Assembly: GCA_035459965.1 (NCBI GenBank)
Contig: DATHXC010000013.1
Location: 124,001 to 188,000, forward strand
Length of the DNA stretch: 64,000 nt
Origin: DATHXC01 sp035459965
Lineage (GTDB): Bacteria; Pseudomonadota; Gammaproteobacteria; Burkholderiales; Methylophilaceae
Reading direction: 5' to 3'
Each line of letters starts with the position of its first letter. Position 1 is the first letter of the stretch. The translations under genes were made by a program, and so were the position numbers. Below the pieces are notes generated by a model. It had not been told where the DNA came from. It saw only the letters and a list, made by a program, of their open reading frames with translations, and did not search any database. Of this stretch, positions 8,072 through 16,112 are shown in pieces.

Positions 8072-8659
8072 CTAATTTTCCCGGTTTTCACTACGCGTCA
8101 TGATGGTTTCAAAATGTGCAAATACATAGGGGTCGATTTTTTTGCCACATTCGCTGGCGATGATCCCCATCACTTGATGATGGCCACGTGGCTGGTGATA
8201 AGGGCGTGCGGTTGTCATGGCATCGTAGCTATCCACCACTGCGATGATCCTGGAGCATATGGGAATTGCTTCGCCTGATAATTTGTCTGGATAGCCTGTA
8301 CCGCCGAAGCTCTCATGATGATGCCGCACGATTAATCCAACTTGCCGGGCATCTTTGTGGTTGATGGTGTCGCAGATTTTTTGCCCTATTTCTGCATGGG
8401 TTTTCATAATTTCCCATTCATCCGGCTCGAAGCTTGTCGGTTTTAATAATATCCGGTCGGGTATAGCTATCTTGCCAGCATCATGCAGCCTTGCTGCATT
8501 TCGTAGTAACACGATTTCCTGGCTGCTCAGATGACATCTTTTGCCTAATTGTGCCGAGAGCTCTTCTACACGGCCGCTGTGAACCTCCGTGTATTCATCG
8601 CGCTCTTTTAAGGCTACCCCTAGGCACATCGACTGTTTTAACAAAAAAGTGCTGGGCAT
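8072..8659 (-). CDS. Stand-alone HD-GYP domain protein (cyclic-di-GMP phosphodiesterase)
   Basis: The 195 residues form an HD-GYP domain with little else. Visible motifs are LHDAGKIAIPD (HD metal ligands and following lysine), HHHESFGGTGYP (second histidine cluster plus the GYP loop) and VVDSYDAMTTARPYH. These match catalytically competent family members that hydrolyse cyclic-di-GMP to pGpG or GMP. No receiver, PAS or GAF sensor domain is attached, so its input is unknown. It lies between ompW and a small DUF2798 gene, each with its own spacing, so it is probably a single-gene unit. The start (MPSTFLLKQSM) has no striking ribosome site. Confidence 0.88.
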   Translation of the reverse strand: MPSTFLLKQSMCLGVALKERDEYTEVHSGRVEELSAQLGKRCHLSSQEIVLLRNAARLHDAGKIAIPDRILLKPTSFEPDEWEIMKTHAEIGQKICDTINHKDARQVGLIVRHHHESFGGTGYPDKLSGEAIPICSRIIAVVDSYDAMTTARPYHQPRGHHQVMGIIASECGKKIDPYVFAHFETIMTRSENREN

Positions 8660-8784
8660 TTCCCCACCCCCATTTATCTTTATGGTAATTCGAGGCTTGC
8701 TAACTAATTTTTAGTCATAGCATACTCCAAAAAAGGAAAACAGAATGCTAGGGGATTGATTGAGTGGTGCCCATTAAAGCCAGC

Positions 8785-9015
8785 TTAATCAACTATTTTG
8801 TCGACGACTTTATTCACCACAGGCGCAATAATTAATATCGCTGTAAACACGATGGGCCAAGCCGCACAAAAGGCTTTAATCCATGCCCCCATGAATTGAT
8901 GGCTAATTCCCACATGCATGAAAGTGATGGTGGCCGAGACGATCATCACGGTGAATATCGACATGATGGCGGCGAATACCACTTGCCTGAATTTTCTTGG
9001 GAATTTCTTAATCAT
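8785..9015 (-). CDS. DUF2798 small membrane protein
   Basis: A 76-residue protein with a basic N-terminus (MIKKFPRKFRQ) and two membrane helices (about residues 11-33 and 46-67). The FMGAWIKAFCAAWPIVF stretch between and inside the helices is typical of DUF2798 proteins. These are usually present as two-helix units of unknown function in the inner membrane. It sits on the same strand as the hydrolase and SDR genes but with a 90-base gap, so cotranscription is uncertain. Confidence 0.8.
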   Translation of the reverse strand: MIKKFPRKFRQVVFAAIMSIFTVMIVSATITFMHVGISHQFMGAWIKAFCAAWPIVFTAILIIAPVVNKVVDKIVD

Positions 9016-9105
9016 TTGATATTTTCTTGAGATCGTTTTGCAAATTTAGATTTTGGAAAACCCACCATGCTGATTTCCTGTAAAGAGCCGGCATGGTGTT
9101 TACCA

Positions 9106-9969
9106 TCAGGTTTTATGATGTTGAGCAATGACTATTTCAGCCAGTTGTTCAGGCCTGTCGATGAAAGCAAAGTGGCCTGTATCCTTGAGTGTAATAGTGT
9201 TCGTCACACCTAAGGTATTTGCTGTGCGTTGGCGCTCGGCAGTGGTCGACCAGTCATGGTCGCCATACACCAGGGTGACCGGGGCTTTAATACCCGCATA
9301 TAAGGCCCTGGCTTTTCCCCACGAATGCCACATGGCAAATACATTGCGTTCTACATAACGATAGCTTTTGCGGCGACCAGCGGTATTGAACTCACTTAGC
9401 AATTCATCTGGAATTGCTCGCTTCGCACGCAATCCACCTCGCATGATGAGGCCCAACAAAAGTTTATTTTCCAGAGCTGCGAAGATGGCGCCATGCACAG
9501 GAATGGCGAAATTGCCGAGAATGAAATTAGCAATAAAGTTGCCTCGACGTACGCCATCTGCATAGCGCGTATCGTAATCGTAGGTGTTGGACGATACCAC
9601 TGCTTTTACTCGTGCCGGCACCTGGCTGGCAACGGTGAGGGCCAATACCGCGCCTATTGATTCACCCACGAGCGTCACGTCAGTCAGGTCAAGTTTTTCA
9701 ATAAATGAGATAACACCATTGCGCAGGTAAGGTTCGTCGTAGTTAGTGCTGGTGTCGATTGATGAGTAGCCATGCCCCGGCAAATCCAGCGCATACACAG
9801 TAAAGTGTTTTGCCAGCGAGGGGATCACTTCCTGAAAGTAGTCCAGCTGAGTGCGGATGGTATGCATAAGAATGAGTGGCTTGCCATTACCGGCTTTTAG
9901 ATATCTGATGGTTGATTTGTTGGCTAACGTCAGCTCTGAAACAATACCTATTTTGCTTAAATCCTGCAT
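9106..9969 (-). CDS. Alpha/beta-fold hydrolase
   Basis: A 287-residue soluble alpha/beta hydrolase. The catalytic triad is readable: Ser104 in the nucleophile elbow GESIG, an acid at Asp237 or Asp239 (YGDHDWS), and His266 (DTGHFAFID). The oxyanion-side motif HTIRTQLDYF replaces the more usual HG near residue 36. The substrate cannot be told from sequence, and related enzymes include esterases, haloperoxidase-like and C-C bond hydrolases. It lies 42 bases downstream of the SDR gene on the same strand, so the two are probably one operon under the divergent TetR regulator. Confidence 0.88.
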   Translation of the reverse strand: MQDLSKIGIVSELTLANKSTIRYLKAGNGKPLILMHTIRTQLDYFQEVIPSLAKHFTVYALDLPGHGYSSIDTSTNYDEPYLRNGVISFIEKLDLTDVTLVGESIGAVLALTVASQVPARVKAVVSSNTYDYDTRYADGVRRGNFIANFILGNFAIPVHGAIFAALENKLLLGLIMRGGLRAKRAIPDELLSEFNTAGRRKSYRYVERNVFAMWHSWGKARALYAGIKAPVTLVYGDHDWSTTAERQRTANTLGVTNTITLKDTGHFAFIDRPEQLAEIVIAQHHKT

Positions 9970-10011
9970 TTTGAATTCCTCCCTGTTAAGTTATGCTTTT
10001 TTACTGGTTAC

Positions 10012-10755
10012 TTACCAAGGCAATGGCTCGCCCACGTGAAAGAATCCACCGTTAGCACCATTGGCATCCAGGGTGGCCAGTAACACGCTGGTTTTGCCGC
10101 TTTCTGCCACCTCCATCGGAGCATGCTCGCCGCCCAGTTCTGTTTTTACCCAGCCTGGGTGAGCAGAGTTGACCTTGATGTTGCTATCTTTTAACTCATG
10201 CGCCAGATGCACGGTATAGGCATTCAATGCTGTTTTGGATGCGTTGTAAGCGAATGCTTTTGCTGGATTGATGGGGGAATTCGGCATGCTATGCAAAGTG
10301 AGTGATGCGAGGATGCTGGACAGGTTGACGATGCGGCCCGCGGGCGATTTCTTGATCAGTGGCAATAGTTTTTGCGTGAGTTCGATCACGGCGAACAGGT
10401 TGGTCTGGAATGTTTTCTTCAAAACGTCGGAACTGACGCTGCTGCTGTTATTGCCACCGACCAGTGGTTCCACCAGGATGCCGGCATTGTTGACCAGGAT
10501 ATCCAGCTTGCCGTATTTGGCATTGAGGTACTCATAGGCCGCAGAAGCCGAAGTCGCGCTGTCTGCATCGTAGGCGATGGCTTCGGCCTTGAAGCCTTTT
10601 GCAGTTAACTGGCTGGCAGCATCCTGTCCTTTTTTCAGGTCGCGCGAACCGATGACAACGGTAATGCCCAGTTCGCCTAAACCTTTTGCTGTCTCAAAAC
10701 CGATGCCACGGTTAGCGCCGGTGACGAATGCTACTTTTTCTGCTGACTGACTCAT
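10012..10755 (-). CDS. Short-chain dehydrogenase/reductase (SDR)
   Basis: A 247-residue classical SDR. The dinucleotide-binding motif TGANRGIG is at residues 12-19, NNAG at 89-92, the catalytic serine near 146-147 (NLSS) and the YNASK active site at Tyr170/Lys174. Such enzymes reduce or oxidise carbonyl or alcohol groups with NAD(P)H, and the GSRDLKKG stretch after the second strand suggests NADPH preference. The substrate is unknown. It is divergent from a TetR-family gene across a 191-base region holding two matching operator-like palindromes, so it is the likely target of that repressor, with the downstream hydrolase. Confidence 0.9.
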   Translation of the reverse strand: MSQSAEKVAFVTGANRGIGFETAKGLGELGITVVIGSRDLKKGQDAASQLTAKGFKAEAIAYDADSATSASAAYEYLNAKYGKLDILVNNAGILVEPLVGGNNSSSVSSDVLKKTFQTNLFAVIELTQKLLPLIKKSPAGRIVNLSSILASLTLHSMPNSPINPAKAFAYNASKTALNAYTVHLAHELKDSNIKVNSAHPGWVKTELGGEHAPMEVAESGKTSVLLATLDANGANGGFFHVGEPLPW

Positions 10756-10806
10756 GATGTGTTTCCTTTGTAGTTGTAATAAAAGTGAACGTAAAATATA
10801 TTTTTA

Positions 10807-10818
10807 TACCAATCGGTA
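10807..10818. promoter_or_regulatory. Candidate TetR operator, SDR-proximal copy
   Basis: The palindrome TACC-AATC-GGTA, continuing as TACCAATCGGTAAAT, is 52 bases before the SDR start. The same core recurs in opposite orientation at 10862-10873. A shared TACC-N4-GGTA core in both copies, within the divergent region of a TetR regulator, is what a repressor binding site would look like. Confidence 0.68.
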
Positions 10819-10861
10819 AATAAATATTAAAAGGATTAAAATGAGTTGTCAACAATTAATT

Positions 10862-10873
10862 TACCGAATGGTA
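10862..10873. promoter_or_regulatory. Candidate TetR operator, regulator-proximal copy
   Basis: TACC-GAAT-GGTA, with reverse complement TACCATTCGGTAAAT. It differs from the first copy at one position over 15 bases (TACCAWTCGGTAAAT). It lies 74 bases before the TetR ATG. The centre-to-centre distance between copies is 55 bases, about five helical turns, so both could be bound on the same face of the DNA. Confidence 0.68.
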
Positions 10874-10946
10874 CAATTAGTGATAAATTAAACATGGTTT
10901 CAAAAAATAGCTACAGTTAAAAAGTAGTTTGAGAAAGGATCGCAAG

Positions 10947-11585
10947 ATGGATACAGAAGAAATGCAGCAAGCAGAAACACCTGTTGCAAAAGTGAAAAGC
11001 CGGGGGCGCCCGCGTGAGTTCGATCATGAAGAAGCCTTGGACAAGGCGTTGAATGTCTTCTGGAAACGCGGCTATGAAGGTGCTTCGCTGTCGGAACTGA
11101 CCGATGCGCTGGGCATCAACCGTCCCAGCCTGTACGCGGCGTATGGCAACAAGGAAGAATTGTTTCGCAAGGCTCTGGATCGTTACATGTCCGGTCCGGT
11201 AGCGTATGCGCCAGACGCACTACAAGAACCGACCGCGCGCAAAGTTGTGGAAAAATTCCTAACGGATTCGGCTGCATTACTAGCCAATCCGGATACCCCC
11301 CATGGCTGCATGCTGGTGCAGGGCGCGCTTAGCTGCGGTGAGGGTGCACAATCAATCAGCAAGTTATTGGCGGAATATCGCAATCGCTTCCAGCAAGCCT
11401 TGCGCTTGCGTTTCGAAAAGGCCCAGGCGGAAGGCGATATGCCAGCCACCATTGATGTGGCAGCGATGGCGCGCTATGTGGTGACAATACACCAGGGCTT
11501 GTCCGTGCAGGGGACTAGCGGCGCTACACATAAAGAGCTATTGGGCGTCGTTGGCACAGTGATGGCGAACTGGCCATCACCTTGA
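10947..11585 (+). CDS. TetR/AcrR-family transcriptional repressor
   Basis: A 212-residue one-component regulator. After a polar N-terminal tail the DNA-binding domain begins with SRGRPREFDHEEALDKAL, and the helix-turn-helix is SLSELTDALGINRPSLYAAYGNKEELF. The C-terminal half (MLVQGALSCGEG) resembles the TetR_C domains of regulators that sense small organic electrophiles or quorum-like molecules, but the ligand is not knowable from sequence. The ATG at 10947 has AGAAAGGA seven bases upstream. A TTG at 10929 is a less likely start. It is divergent from the SDR gene. Confidence 0.9.
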   Translation: MDTEEMQQAETPVAKVKSRGRPREFDHEEALDKALNVFWKRGYEGASLSELTDALGINRPSLYAAYGNKEELFRKALDRYMSGPVAYAPDALQEPTARKVVEKFLTDSAALLANPDTPHGCMLVQGALSCGEGAQSISKLLAEYRNRFQQALRLRFEKAQAEGDMPATIDVAAMARYVVTIHQGLSVQGTSGATHKELLGVVGTVMANWPSP

Positions 11586-11590
11586 TAGGA

Positions 11591-11800
11591 TTATTTTCTG
11601 AGCGGTTTTAGCAATTCAGAGAGCCCGTTGTGATCTATCTCCTGCATCAAGGCCAGTAACCGGCCAATCTCACCCGGCGGGAAACCTTCGCGCGCGAACC
11701 AGTTTAAATAGTTGCCCGGTAAATCTGCAATCAGGCGGCCTTTGTATTTACCGTAAGGCATTTCTCGGGTGACTAACAACGTCAGGTCGTCCGGGCTCAT
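11591..11800 (-). CDS. DUF3820 family small protein
   Basis: A 69-residue protein with the family pattern MPYGKYKGRLIADLPGNYLNWFAREGFP, which matches DUF3820, sometimes labelled putative quorum-sensing-regulated virulence factor. The function is not established for most members. It is convergent with the TetR gene, ending 6 bases from the TetR stop. The upstream 210 bases to the OmpH-like gene hold no other gene I can support. Confidence 0.82.
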   Translation of the reverse strand: MSPDDLTLLVTREMPYGKYKGRLIADLPGNYLNWFAREGFPPGEIGRLLALMQEIDHNGLSELLKPLRK

Positions 11801-12010
11801 AGCTTAATTTCCCAAATCACTATCAGCACAAAATTAATCTCTAGCTCTTTTTTCATTGATGGTTTGTTGAGGCGTCAGCCATTTTGTAAGCTATTTGCAA
11901 GGAATTGCTGATTCAATATATCGGCTAATTGAGTTGCCTATAGTGATTGCGAGAAAGCTTTTTGTGTAATTCAGGGCCCAAGTTTAACACCATGAAATCT
12001 GGAGATTGAA

Positions 12011-12508
12011 TTGAATAAGATGATGCAATCCGTTTTTGCCGCGAGCCTGATATTGTTGATGAGCAATGCCATGGCAGAGACCAAAATCGCCTATGTGCAA
12101 ATGGATAAAGTGTTACAGAACGTGCCTCAAACTGTCGAGGCATCCAAGAAGCTTGAGAAAGAGTTCAGCCCGCGTACTTCTGACCTTGGACGATTGCAAA
12201 AGCAGATCGAAGCCCAGGATGCTGCGCTCGACAAGGATAGCCTGACCATGACTGAGGCCGACCGTAGCAGGAAGACGCGAGATATCGCTGATCTCAAAGT
12301 GGAATTTGAGCGCAAGCGGCGTGAACTGAGTGAGGATATCAATATCCGCAAGAATGAAGAGCTGACGACATTGCAGGAGCGCATTAACAAGGCAGTCAGC
12401 ACAGTGGCTGAGTCTGGGGCCTATGATCTGGTGCTGGTGACAGGTGTCGCCTATGCAAGCAAGCAGTCGGATATTACTGATAGTGTCTTGAAGCTATTGA
12501 GCAAATAA
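12011..12508 (+). CDS. OmpH/Skp-family periplasmic chaperone
   Basis: A 165-residue OmpH/Skp-like protein that would hold unfolded outer-membrane proteins in the periplasm. A signal peptide (ending SNAMAETK) is followed by IAYVQMDKVLQNVPQ, then a long charged helical stretch (residues about 40-130) with a heptad-like pattern that would form the tentacle coiled coil, and a C-terminal strand (YDLVLVTGVAYAS). The TTG at 12011 has GGAG seven bases upstream; an ATG at 12020 is the alternative. Unusually for Skp it is not beside bamA or lpxD in this window. Confidence 0.87.
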   Translation: MNKMMQSVFAASLILLMSNAMAETKIAYVQMDKVLQNVPQTVEASKKLEKEFSPRTSDLGRLQKQIEAQDAALDKDSLTMTEADRSRKTRDIADLKVEFERKRRELSEDINIRKNEELTTLQERINKAVSTVAESGAYDLVLVTGVAYASKQSDITDSVLKLLSK

Positions 12509-12533
12509 TGATTACTAATCCAAGAAGCTAGCT

Positions 12534-12860
12534 CTATAACTGTTCCATCATGGCAATAGCCTCTCGTATCGAGTCGGCAGAAAACTTGCTCACACAGCAC
12601 TGCCCATCCTGGGAAGCATGTGCCCTGATCAAATCAATCAAGGCTATCAGGGCAATCTGGGCGCCATCAGCTACAGGCACTATCTTGCCGTCTATCCGGC
12701 TGGTCAATGCATACAGGTTTCCATCCGAATCTATGAGCCGATCGGCAGTGTGGTAATGCTGGCTATGCAGATCTTGATCTTCTAACCATTGCGACTGGTT
12801 GAGGATAAAGACCAATTCGGCATCGCCAGAGAAGTGGATAATTGCGGGCCAATGTATCAA
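12534..12860 (-). CDS. Conserved hypothetical protein, DUF4144-like
   Basis: A 108-residue soluble protein beginning MIHWPAIIHFSGDAELVFI. The opening and the IDSDGNLYAL block look like DUF4144 proteins, but this match is from memory and moderately certain. The second half (ALIDLIRAHASQDGQCC...SIREAIAMMEQL) is helical. No catalytic motif is visible and no function is known. It ends 25 bases from the convergent OmpH-like gene and is transcribed away from arfB. Confidence 0.6.
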   Translation of the reverse strand: MIHWPAIIHFSGDAELVFILNQSQWLEDQDLHSQHYHTADRLIDSDGNLYALTSRIDGKIVPVADGAQIALIALIDLIRAHASQDGQCCVSKFSADSIREAIAMMEQL

Positions 12861-12963
12861 GGGTAAATTCTTAAGTTAAGCACGTCTGCCTGAATGGAAA
12901 TTTGATGTTGAAGCTGGTTGCTCTTGCTAAACTAGCAGGCATGACCAGCCTCTGCACCATGCC

Positions 12964-13383
12964 ATGTTAGCGATTGTTATCCCCGAAAGCGAGTATGAAC
13001 TCAGTGCCATGCGCGCGCAGGGTGCGGGCGGGCAGAATGTCAATAAGGTCTCCAGCGCTATTCACCTGCGCTTCGACATCAATAAGGCATCGCTCGCTGA
13101 GGCGCATAGAATAAGGCTGCTGGCCTTGCGTGATTCTCGCATCACTGCAGAAGGTGTCTTAATCATCAAGGCCCAGCAGTTTCGTAGCCAGGAACTGAAC
13201 AAGCAGGATGCCATTACCCGCCTGCATGAGCTGGTGAATAGCGTCGCCAAACCGCCAGTCATCCGCCGTGCTACGCGACCGACATTGGGCTCGCAAAGAC
13301 GGCGCGTGGAATCTAAAGTGCAGCGCGGACGCATCAAGGCCAGCCGTGGTAAGGTCGGATGTGGCAAAATGTCGGCTGAATAA
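12964..13383 (+). CDS. arfB: Ribosome rescue hydrolase ArfB (YaeJ)
   Basis: A 139-residue codon-independent peptidyl-tRNA hydrolase that frees ribosomes stalled at mRNA ends. The catalytic GGQ motif sits in QGAGGQNVNKVSSAIHLRF at about residues 20-38. The C-terminal tail is rich in Arg and Lys (RRATRPTLGSQRRRVESK), as needed to enter the empty mRNA channel. Length and tail separate it from release factors RF1 and RF2. It is 14 bases upstream of tsaB on the same strand, so these may be cotranscribed. Confidence 0.94.
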   Translation: MLAIVIPESEYELSAMRAQGAGGQNVNKVSSAIHLRFDINKASLAEAHRIRLLALRDSRITAEGVLIIKAQQFRSQELNKQDAITRLHELVNSVAKPPVIRRATRPTLGSQRRRVESKVQRGRIKASRGKVGCGKMSAE

Positions 13384-13397
13384 TCACCCTCATATTT

Positions 13398-14099
13398 ATG
13401 CAAATCCTGGCGCTCGACACTTCTACCGAATATCTCTCATTGGCTTTATCACTCAATGGCAAGACCTTGACGCGCGATATCCATGCTGGCCAAAGCCATT
13501 CGCAACAGATATTGCCTTTATTGCGTGAGCTGCTGGACGAAGCCGGAGTTGAGCTGCAAGCTCTGGATGGTATTGCTTTTGGTGCAGGCCCCGGCTCCTT
13601 CACCGGCTTGCGCATAGGCTGTGGCGTGGCGCAGGGTTTGGCATTCGGCGCGAATCTGCCGGTGATTGCAGTGAGCACGCTCATGGCGCTGGCACAGAAT
13701 ACAGACGCTGATCGCGTGATTGCCTGCCTGGATGCACGCATGGGCGAGGTTTACCATGCGGCTTACATCAGGAGTGAAAATGGATGGGACGAAGTCAGCC
13801 TCCCCGGTTTGTATAAACCTGATGCCGTACCAGCAGTCGAAGGGCAAGGCTGGGTCGGCATAGGGACAGGCTGGGTCGTCTATGCCGAACAATTAAGTGC
13901 TCACTATGACAAGCAGCTGGATAAAGTGCTGCTTGAAGCTTTTAAATATGATCACCCAAAAGCTGTTTCCATCGCGCAGATCGCGCTGCCCATGTTTGCC
14001 GCCGGATTAGGTCGCCCAGCGGCCGAAGCTGCCCCCGTTTATATCCGCAACAAAGTCGCCCTAAAAATGAGCGAGCGTCAACCGGCACCACATCCATGA
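13398..14099 (+). CDS. tsaB: tRNA threonylcarbamoyladenosine biosynthesis protein TsaB
   Basis: TsaB partners TsaD and TsaE in making the t6A modification at position 37 of tRNAs that read ANN codons. The 233-residue protein opens with MQILALDTSTEYLSLAL, the ASKHA-fold phosphate loop. It also has GIAFGAGPGSFTGLRIG and ACLDARMGEVY, all family hallmarks. It lacks the metal-binding histidines of TsaD, as expected. Its stop overlaps the rimI start by four bases (ATGA), a common tsaB-rimI coupling. Confidence 0.95.
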   Translation: MQILALDTSTEYLSLALSLNGKTLTRDIHAGQSHSQQILPLLRELLDEAGVELQALDGIAFGAGPGSFTGLRIGCGVAQGLAFGANLPVIAVSTLMALAQNTDADRVIACLDARMGEVYHAAYIRSENGWDEVSLPGLYKPDAVPAVEGQGWVGIGTGWVVYAEQLSAHYDKQLDKVLLEAFKYDHPKAVSIAQIALPMFAAGLGRPAAEAAPVYIRNKVALKMSERQPAPHP

Positions 14100-14557
14100 A
14101 CGCAGTATTGCAAACCAACATGCAAACCCGCCCCATGCACATGACAGACCTGGATGCGGTGATGCAGATCGAGCCTGCCAATTTCCCTTATCCCTGGTCG
14201 CGTGGCAATTTCAGCGATTCTCTCCACTCTGGCTATAGCTGCTGGGTGGTGGAAGAAAACGGTGAAATCATCGGTTACGCAGTATTGATGATGGTGCTGG
14301 ATGAAGCGCACCTGCTCAATATCAGCATCGCCAGCAGCCAGCAAGGGCGCGGCTTGGGGCGTGCCTTGCTGGAGCACATGATGCAGATAGGACGTAACCA
14401 TGGCGGCCTCAATATGTTCCTGGAAGTACGGCCTTCGAACATCACGGCGATCAGCCTCTACGAAAGCATCGGTTTCAATGAAATGGCGATTCGCCGTAAC
14501 TACTATCCAGCCAAGCAGGGGCGCGAAGATGCGGTTTTGATGGGAGCTGCACTGTGA
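14096..14557 (+). CDS. rimI: Ribosomal protein S18 N-acetyltransferase RimI
   Basis: A 153-residue GNAT acetyltransferase. The acetyl-CoA pyrophosphate-binding motif is QQGRGLGRALLEHM, preceded by the beta-4 strand ISIASS. The C-terminal part (LEVRPSNITAISLYESIGF) contains the conserved Asn and Tyr of RimI. The family acetylates the N-terminal alanine of ribosomal protein S18. It overlaps tsaB and the downstream uracil-DNA glycosylase gene by 4 bases each, so the three are translationally coupled. A slightly later Met (MQTRPMHMTD) may be the true start. Confidence 0.93.
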   Translation: MNAVLQTNMQTRPMHMTDLDAVMQIEPANFPYPWSRGNFSDSLHSGYSCWVVEENGEIIGYAVLMMVLDEAHLLNISIASSQQGRGLGRALLEHMMQIGRNHGGLNMFLEVRPSNITAISLYESIGFNEMAIRRNYYPAKQGREDAVLMGAAL

Positions 14558-15420
14558 GCCTGACACGCGACGATATGCTCAATGAGCTGGAACTGCTGCC
14601 AGTTTGGCAACAACGTAATGTCAGCAAGCCTGCAGAAAATCAGGTAATTCCGCAAACGGCGACTGAGCATGCCTTTGTTATTGAAGCTACTCCACCTATC
14701 AAATCTGTTGAGGCAATGCCTGCCCTGGTGGTGGAAGAGTCGAGTATCGAAACTGCCGTTGCCGCTACTGAAAACCTGATTACTGAAGAGCCAGGTTCAG
14801 AAAAAACGTTAACATATGACCGTCCGGCCACCATCATGAAAATGGATTGGTCCAGCCTGCAGGCTTGTGTCCCTGAATGCACGGCGTGCAGCCTTGCAGC
14901 AACGCGCATACAGACCGTGTTTGGCGTAGGTGACCCCAATGCTGACTGGCTGATCATCGGTGAAGCACCGGGTGCTGAAGAAGACCGCAAAGGTGAACCC
15001 TTTGTCGGCCAGGCCGGCAAGCTGCTGGATAATATGCTGGCCGCTATCCAGCTCAAGCGCGGCAGCAACGTCTATATCGCCAATGTACTGAAATGCCGCC
15101 CGCCGGAGAATCGCGACCCGCATGGCGAGGAAGTCCTCCAGTGCGACCCGTTCCTCAAGCGCCAGGTCGAGTTGATCAAGCCCAAGCTCATCCTTGCACT
15201 GGGCAAGTTCGCTGCCCAATCGCTGCTGGCCTCAGATAACACCATTGCCAGTATGCGCGGCAAGCTGCATGATTATCATGGTGTGCCTGTCATCGTTACC
15301 TATCATCCCGCCTATCTGTTGCGCAACCTGCCGGATAAAGCCAAGGCTTGGGAAGACTTGTGTATGGCCAGGAAAACAATGGCCAACTTGCAATCTGGCG
15401 AACTGCCTCCATCTATTTAA
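14554..15420 (+). CDS. Family 4 (Fe-S) uracil-DNA glycosylase
   Basis: A 288-residue glycosylase that removes uracil from DNA at the start of base-excision repair. About the first 95 residues are low-complexity and probably disordered, as in many proteobacterial members. The catalytic domain has CTACSLAATRIQTVFGVG, GEAPGAEEDRKGEPFVGQAG (the uracil pocket) and the late TYHPAYLLRN motif. Four cysteines arranged as CxxC plus C-x15-C (CRPP to LQCD) would bind the [4Fe-4S] cluster. It is third in the tsaB-rimI-udg operon. Confidence 0.94.
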   Translation: MSLTRDDMLNELELLPVWQQRNVSKPAENQVIPQTATEHAFVIEATPPIKSVEAMPALVVEESSIETAVAATENLITEEPGSEKTLTYDRPATIMKMDWSSLQACVPECTACSLAATRIQTVFGVGDPNADWLIIGEAPGAEEDRKGEPFVGQAGKLLDNMLAAIQLKRGSNVYIANVLKCRPPENRDPHGEEVLQCDPFLKRQVELIKPKLILALGKFAAQSLLASDNTIASMRGKLHDYHGVPVIVTYHPAYLLRNLPDKAKAWEDLCMARKTMANLQSGELPPSI

Positions 15421-15456
15421 TGTCTCAATTGCGAATCTACTTTTAAGGGAATCAAT

Positions 15457-16056
15457 ATGCAAAAACTCATGCTTAAACTGGCTGGCCTGGCTTTAGTGCT
15501 TAGCCTCACGGGCTGTGGCTACAACACTTTCCAGTCACTGGATGAAGAAGTCAAAGCCGACTGGTCCGAAGTGCTTAACCAGTATCAACGCCGCGCAGAT
15601 CTGGTGCCTAACCTGGTCAAGACCGTAAAAGGCTATGCCGACCATGAAGAAAAAGTATTTACCGAAGTGGCTGAAGCCCGTGCCAAGGTAGGCAGCATCC
15701 AGGCCACGCCTGAGCTGATCAATGATGAAGCTGCCTTTGCCAAGTTCCAGCAGGCACAGAGCGAAATGACATCAGCGCTATCACGTTTGCTGGTGGTGGC
15801 AGAGAACTATCCGCAGTTGAAGGCTGATGCTGGTTTCCGCGACTTGCAGGCCCAGCTGGAAGGTACTGAAAACCGTGTCACAGTGGCGCGTAATCGCTAT
15901 ATCCAGGCGGTAAAAGCCTACAACATCGCCGTGCGTTCATTCCCTAATAACCTGACTGCATCCATGTTCGGTTATAAACCCAAGCCTTCGTTCACTGTAG
16001 AAAACGAGAAGGAAATCTCGAAAGCGCCATCAGTCGATTTCGATTCCAAGAAGTGA
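15457..16056 (+). CDS. lemA: LemA-family lipoprotein
   Basis: A 199-residue LemA protein. The N-terminus is a lipoprotein signal with lipobox LTGC at about residues 18-21. The family region follows with DWSEVLNQYQRRADLVPNLV and FPNNLTASMFGY. LemA proteins are helical and membrane-anchored; their exact function is unsettled, though they are repeatedly found with TPM-domain proteins. Here two TPM-domain genes follow directly, keeping that association. An AAGGGA ribosome site precedes the ATG. Confidence 0.94.
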   Translation: MQKLMLKLAGLALVLSLTGCGYNTFQSLDEEVKADWSEVLNQYQRRADLVPNLVKTVKGYADHEEKVFTEVAEARAKVGSIQATPELINDEAAFAKFQQAQSEMTSALSRLLVVAENYPQLKADAGFRDLQAQLEGTENRVTVARNRYIQAVKAYNIAVRSFPNNLTASMFGYKPKPSFTVENEKEISKAPSVDFDSKK

Positions 16057-16112
16057 TTATGACTTCTATACTTATTTTGACCCCTAGACTCAAAGATAAG
16101 CAGTAAAGCTTA

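Noticed and set aside
9063..9098. Hairpin CACCATGC/GCATGGTG after the hydrolase gene
   Set aside because: The loop is about 20 bases and the following T content is weak, so it is not called a terminator.
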